Positions 61,113 through 64,000 of a stretch of 64,000 nucleotides of DNA are shown here, piece by piece. Where the stretch lies: contig PSQN01000012.1 in NCBI GenBank assembly GCA_002989075.1, forward strand, positions 2,058,480 through 2,122,479, given 5' to 3'. The position numbers and the translations under genes are program-made. Each line of letters begins with the position of its first letter. Within the stretch, counting starts at the first letter, position 1. The DNA is from Arthonia radiata. Taxonomy: Eukaryota; Ascomycota; Arthoniomycetes; Arthoniales; Arthoniaceae. The notes beneath the pieces are model-generated. The model was not told where the DNA came from. It did not search any database and worked only from the letters and a program-made list of their open reading frames with translations.

Positions 61113-64000
61113 ACTATAGAAACATTAAAATTATAATCGATTTAGGCGCAACAAGCAACTTTATCTTAATACGCTATATTGAAGAGTACTAGATACAAAC
61201 ATAAAAGAAGAAATTACTCTACGTACTATCTAAATTTTAAGGGACAAAGAGAAGAGTCGACTACAAGACTTTGCTAATAGGTATAACAATTAGAGACTAT
61301 TAAGAAGAAATTACTTATAATATTGTAAATATTAACTAGTACTACGCTATACTAAGTATACCTTAGTTATAACAATATAACTTAGAAGTAGATTAGAGAA
61401 CTAAGAAGCTCCTCTTTATTAGGTACAAGCACTCTAAATAAGAGTCGTTCTACGGAATAGATACTCTATAAGCTAATTTTAGTAGTAAGGATAAGGAGCG
61501 CGATAAGAAACTTATATAGGTTAGTACTACTATACTTCGATACTTAGATATTCTATAAGAGAAGTCTAACGCAGTATCTTATCTATAGCTAGCTATACGT
61601 AAGTATAAACAAGAGACGACTGTACGCCAACGATTCTATACGACAACGAGTACTCAGCTAATTACTAAGATACTAAAGAAATATAATTAATTCCGGCATC
61701 TATTTAAGAAAGCTGAGCCAAACTCAGCTCTCCTAGAATACAAACCGTAAGATTATACAATACCTCTATAAGAAGGTAAGACGCTAACATTCGGTCTAAT
61801 ATACTCTCTATTAGAAGCAGAAAATTAAGTACTTCGCGACTATCTTAACGAGAATCTTAGAAAAAGATTTATCTGAAAATCTATATTACTAGCCGGGTAC
61901 CCGATACTCTTCGTATTAAAGAAGAATAGTAAACTACGACTCTATATAGATTATAGACAACTAAACAGAGTAACTATTAAAAATCGATACTCTTTACTAT
62001 ATATCGACAAAATAACAGACTAATTGTATAACGTACAATAGTTTACTAAGTTTAATCTATAAGGAGTCTATAACCTAATTTATATAAAGAAGGGTAAAGA
62101 ATAGAAAACGACCTTCTATACTAGATACAGACTTTTTGAGTATTGCGTTATACCTTTTAAGCTAATAAACGTACCAGCATCATTTTAGAAACTAATTAAC
62201 AACATATTTAGTAATTATCTAGACATATTTACGACTACTTATCTAAACGATATCCTAGTATATAGCTATATACTAAAAGAACATAAAGAATATATTAAAA
62301 AGGTATTAGAAAGATTAGCGTGTACCGATTTACAAATTAATATTAAGAAAACCTAGTTCTACTAACAATCCGTCGAATTTCTTAGATTTATAATTACCGA
62401 GTACGGTCTCTAAATAGAAGATTCGAAGATCTAATCTGTTCTAATCTAACCTACATTAAAGAATATAAAATAATTGCAACAGTTTTAGTTTTACTAACTA
62501 CTACAAGCGATAGATATCCAACTTTAGCCGAATTATAACACCGCTGTCTTAATAAACAAAACAATTGATAAGATTTTCTTAGACGTAAAAAGAACAATTA
62601 GTATTTAAAGAGCTTAAGGAAGCTTTTAAGATCGAGCCCGTACTAGCAATATTCGATTCCAACCTACTAATTATTATAGAAATGGACGCGTTAGACTATA
62701 CAATTAAAGTATGTATAAGTCAAAATAACAAAGAAAGAAAGCTTAGATCAGTAGCTTTCTACTTAAGAAAAATATTACCTATAGAATAGAACTACGATAT
62801 TTACGACAAAGAGCTTTTAGCTATTATAGCAGTATTTAAAATATAGCGAGCTTACCTAAAAGAAGCAAACTATACAATTATAGTATATATAGACTATAAG
62901 AACCTAACTTACTTTATAACAACAAAGAAACTTAATCGCAGATAAGTTAAATAGTTAGAGACTATAGCTCTCTACAACTTTATTATTACCTACAAAAAGG
63001 GTTCTGAGAACGATAGAGCTGACGCTCTAAGCCGACGTCTAAATTACCTTAATAACAAGGAACACGTCGAACATACAATATTCTAAGAACATAATAATAA
63101 GATTAGATACAATTAATTAGCTATAATAACCGAGTTTGTTATTAAACTAGATAGCCGGATTCTAGACATTCTAAACGACCCTAAGACCTACTAGGAAAAC
63201 AAGAAACAACACCTAAAATTAACTAAGAACAATAAGAGCTATTACGAATTTTAAGGCAAAATCTATATTCCGAGGAATCTAATCCAATATATTATCAGTA
63301 ACTTCTACAATAACCCAATAAAGGGATATAAGAGTATTAATAACACTATTAAAAAGATTATACGAACCTACTATATTTCAAGAATCTAACACTACGTCGA
63401 GAGTTATATTTAAGAATGCGACATATACGTAAGAACTAAGTACCTAAAGTATTTACTATATAGTAAACTACAACTACTAAAGATACTTAAGAGACTATAG
63501 TATACAGTCTTACTAGACTTTATTACTAAGTTACTAACCTCCAAGGATCTACTCACAGGAGTAGCTTACAACGCTATTCTAGTTATATACAATAAACTAA
63601 TAAAGTACGTATACTTCGTACCTTATAAGGAAGCTAGTAACTTAGAATAGTTAGTATATACCTTCCTTCAAATTATCTTAGCAAACTATAGTTAACCGCA
63701 AAGAATTGTCTTAGATAGAGACCAGAAATTCGTCTTACGATTTTAAATATCCCTAATACAATAACTAGAGACAAAACAGAAGATATCTATATTATTCTAT
63801 CTATAAACAGACAGACAGACAGAAAGAATAAATTAAACATTAAAATAATATCTACGGGCATATATTAACTACCAGCAGAACGACTAGATATAGTTACTAC
63901 TAGTAGCGCAAGCAGCATACAACGATACAAAGAACGATATAACTAAGATAACTCCGTTCTACGCCTTATATAGCTATCACCCTCTTTAGAGAAGACAACT
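61100..64000 (+). pseudogene. pol: A4 pol (partial, cut by window end)
   Basis: Pol in the -1 frame. Protease reads D-L-G (61139-61147), from DSG by one C-to-T change. RT is about 61730-62400, with the box Y-L-N-D at 62240-62251. RNase H is about 62640-63030, the integrase zinc region about 63315-63435 and the core about 63490-63835. The window ends before the chromodomain. The distance from protease to RT box (1,101 nt) equals that in A3, so there is no net indel there. Confidence 0.9.

Larger units (their letters stand above)
58476..64000 (+). mobile_element. Ty3/Gypsy chromovirus A4, runs off the window
   Basis: Plus-strand family A element with a 450-bp type A' 5' LTR (58476-58925), full gag and pol up to the integrase core. 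The C-terminus, antisense ORF and 3' LTR lie beyond the window. It is inserted antisense in C1 gag. The predicted right-hand duplication is CTTAA (left copy 58471-58475). RIP damage is heavier than in A3. Confidence 0.93.

Noticed and set aside
1-64000. tRNA, rRNA, CRISPR arrays, bacterial promoters or operons
   Set aside because: None was recognised. The elements and RIP pattern are those of a filamentous fungus, so bacterial feature types do not apply.

Overview
The window looks like a RIP-mutated (repeat-induced point mutation), AT-rich heterochromatic block of a filamentous ascomycete genome. I found no intact gene. Copies of the same element differ almost only by C/T and G/A transitions. 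CpA and TpG are scarce, TpA is abundant, and reading frames are broken by TAG/TAA where Gln or Trp is expected. Both the element types and this mutation style are typical of Pezizomycotina; the species cannot be named from this alone.

Almost everything recognisable is LTR retrotransposon, in three families. Family A is a Ty3/Gypsy chromovirus (gag, protease, RT, RNase H, integrase, chromodomain) with four copies: A1 12282-19885 (+), A2 34330-48965 (-), A3 38753-46095 (+) and A4 58476 to beyond the window (+), plus one solo LTR at 12978-13428. Family B is a second Ty3/Gypsy chromovirus with 196-bp LTRs: B1 5200-19897 (-) and B2 26495-49147 (+). Family C is Ty1/Copia: C1 from 53291 to beyond 58475 (-), with solo LTRs at 2984-3489 and 53302-53785.

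The layout is nested, and matching 5-bp target-site duplications (TSDs) prove it. 1-5194 is an old AT-rich background with one solo Copia LTR. B1 is split in its 5' LTR by A1, which is itself split in gag by a solo A LTR. 19903-26489 is AT-rich background. B2 is split in its 3' LTR by A2, which is split in protease by A3. 49153-53285 is AT-rich background. C1 is split by a solo Copia LTR inside its own 3' LTR and truncated by A4. All six nested insertions lie antisense to their host, and three lie within about 20 bp of an LTR terminus.

The most interesting signal is an extra module between the end of pol and the 3' LTR. In family A it is a ~203-codon ORF on the strand opposite to gag-pol, with a Zn2Cys6-like cysteine pattern (CX2CX6CX8CX2CX6C), a charged coiled-coil stretch and a conserved C-terminal block. 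The pattern aligns column for column in A1, A2 and A3 although RIP has changed many of the cysteines. This ORF and the adjacent LTR U3 occur in two strongly diverged versions, while gag-pol and the rest of the LTR are nearly the same in all copies. That suggests exchange of one cassette made of the antisense gene plus the promoter region. Family B also carries about 2 kb of unexplained sequence with antisense open frames at the same position.
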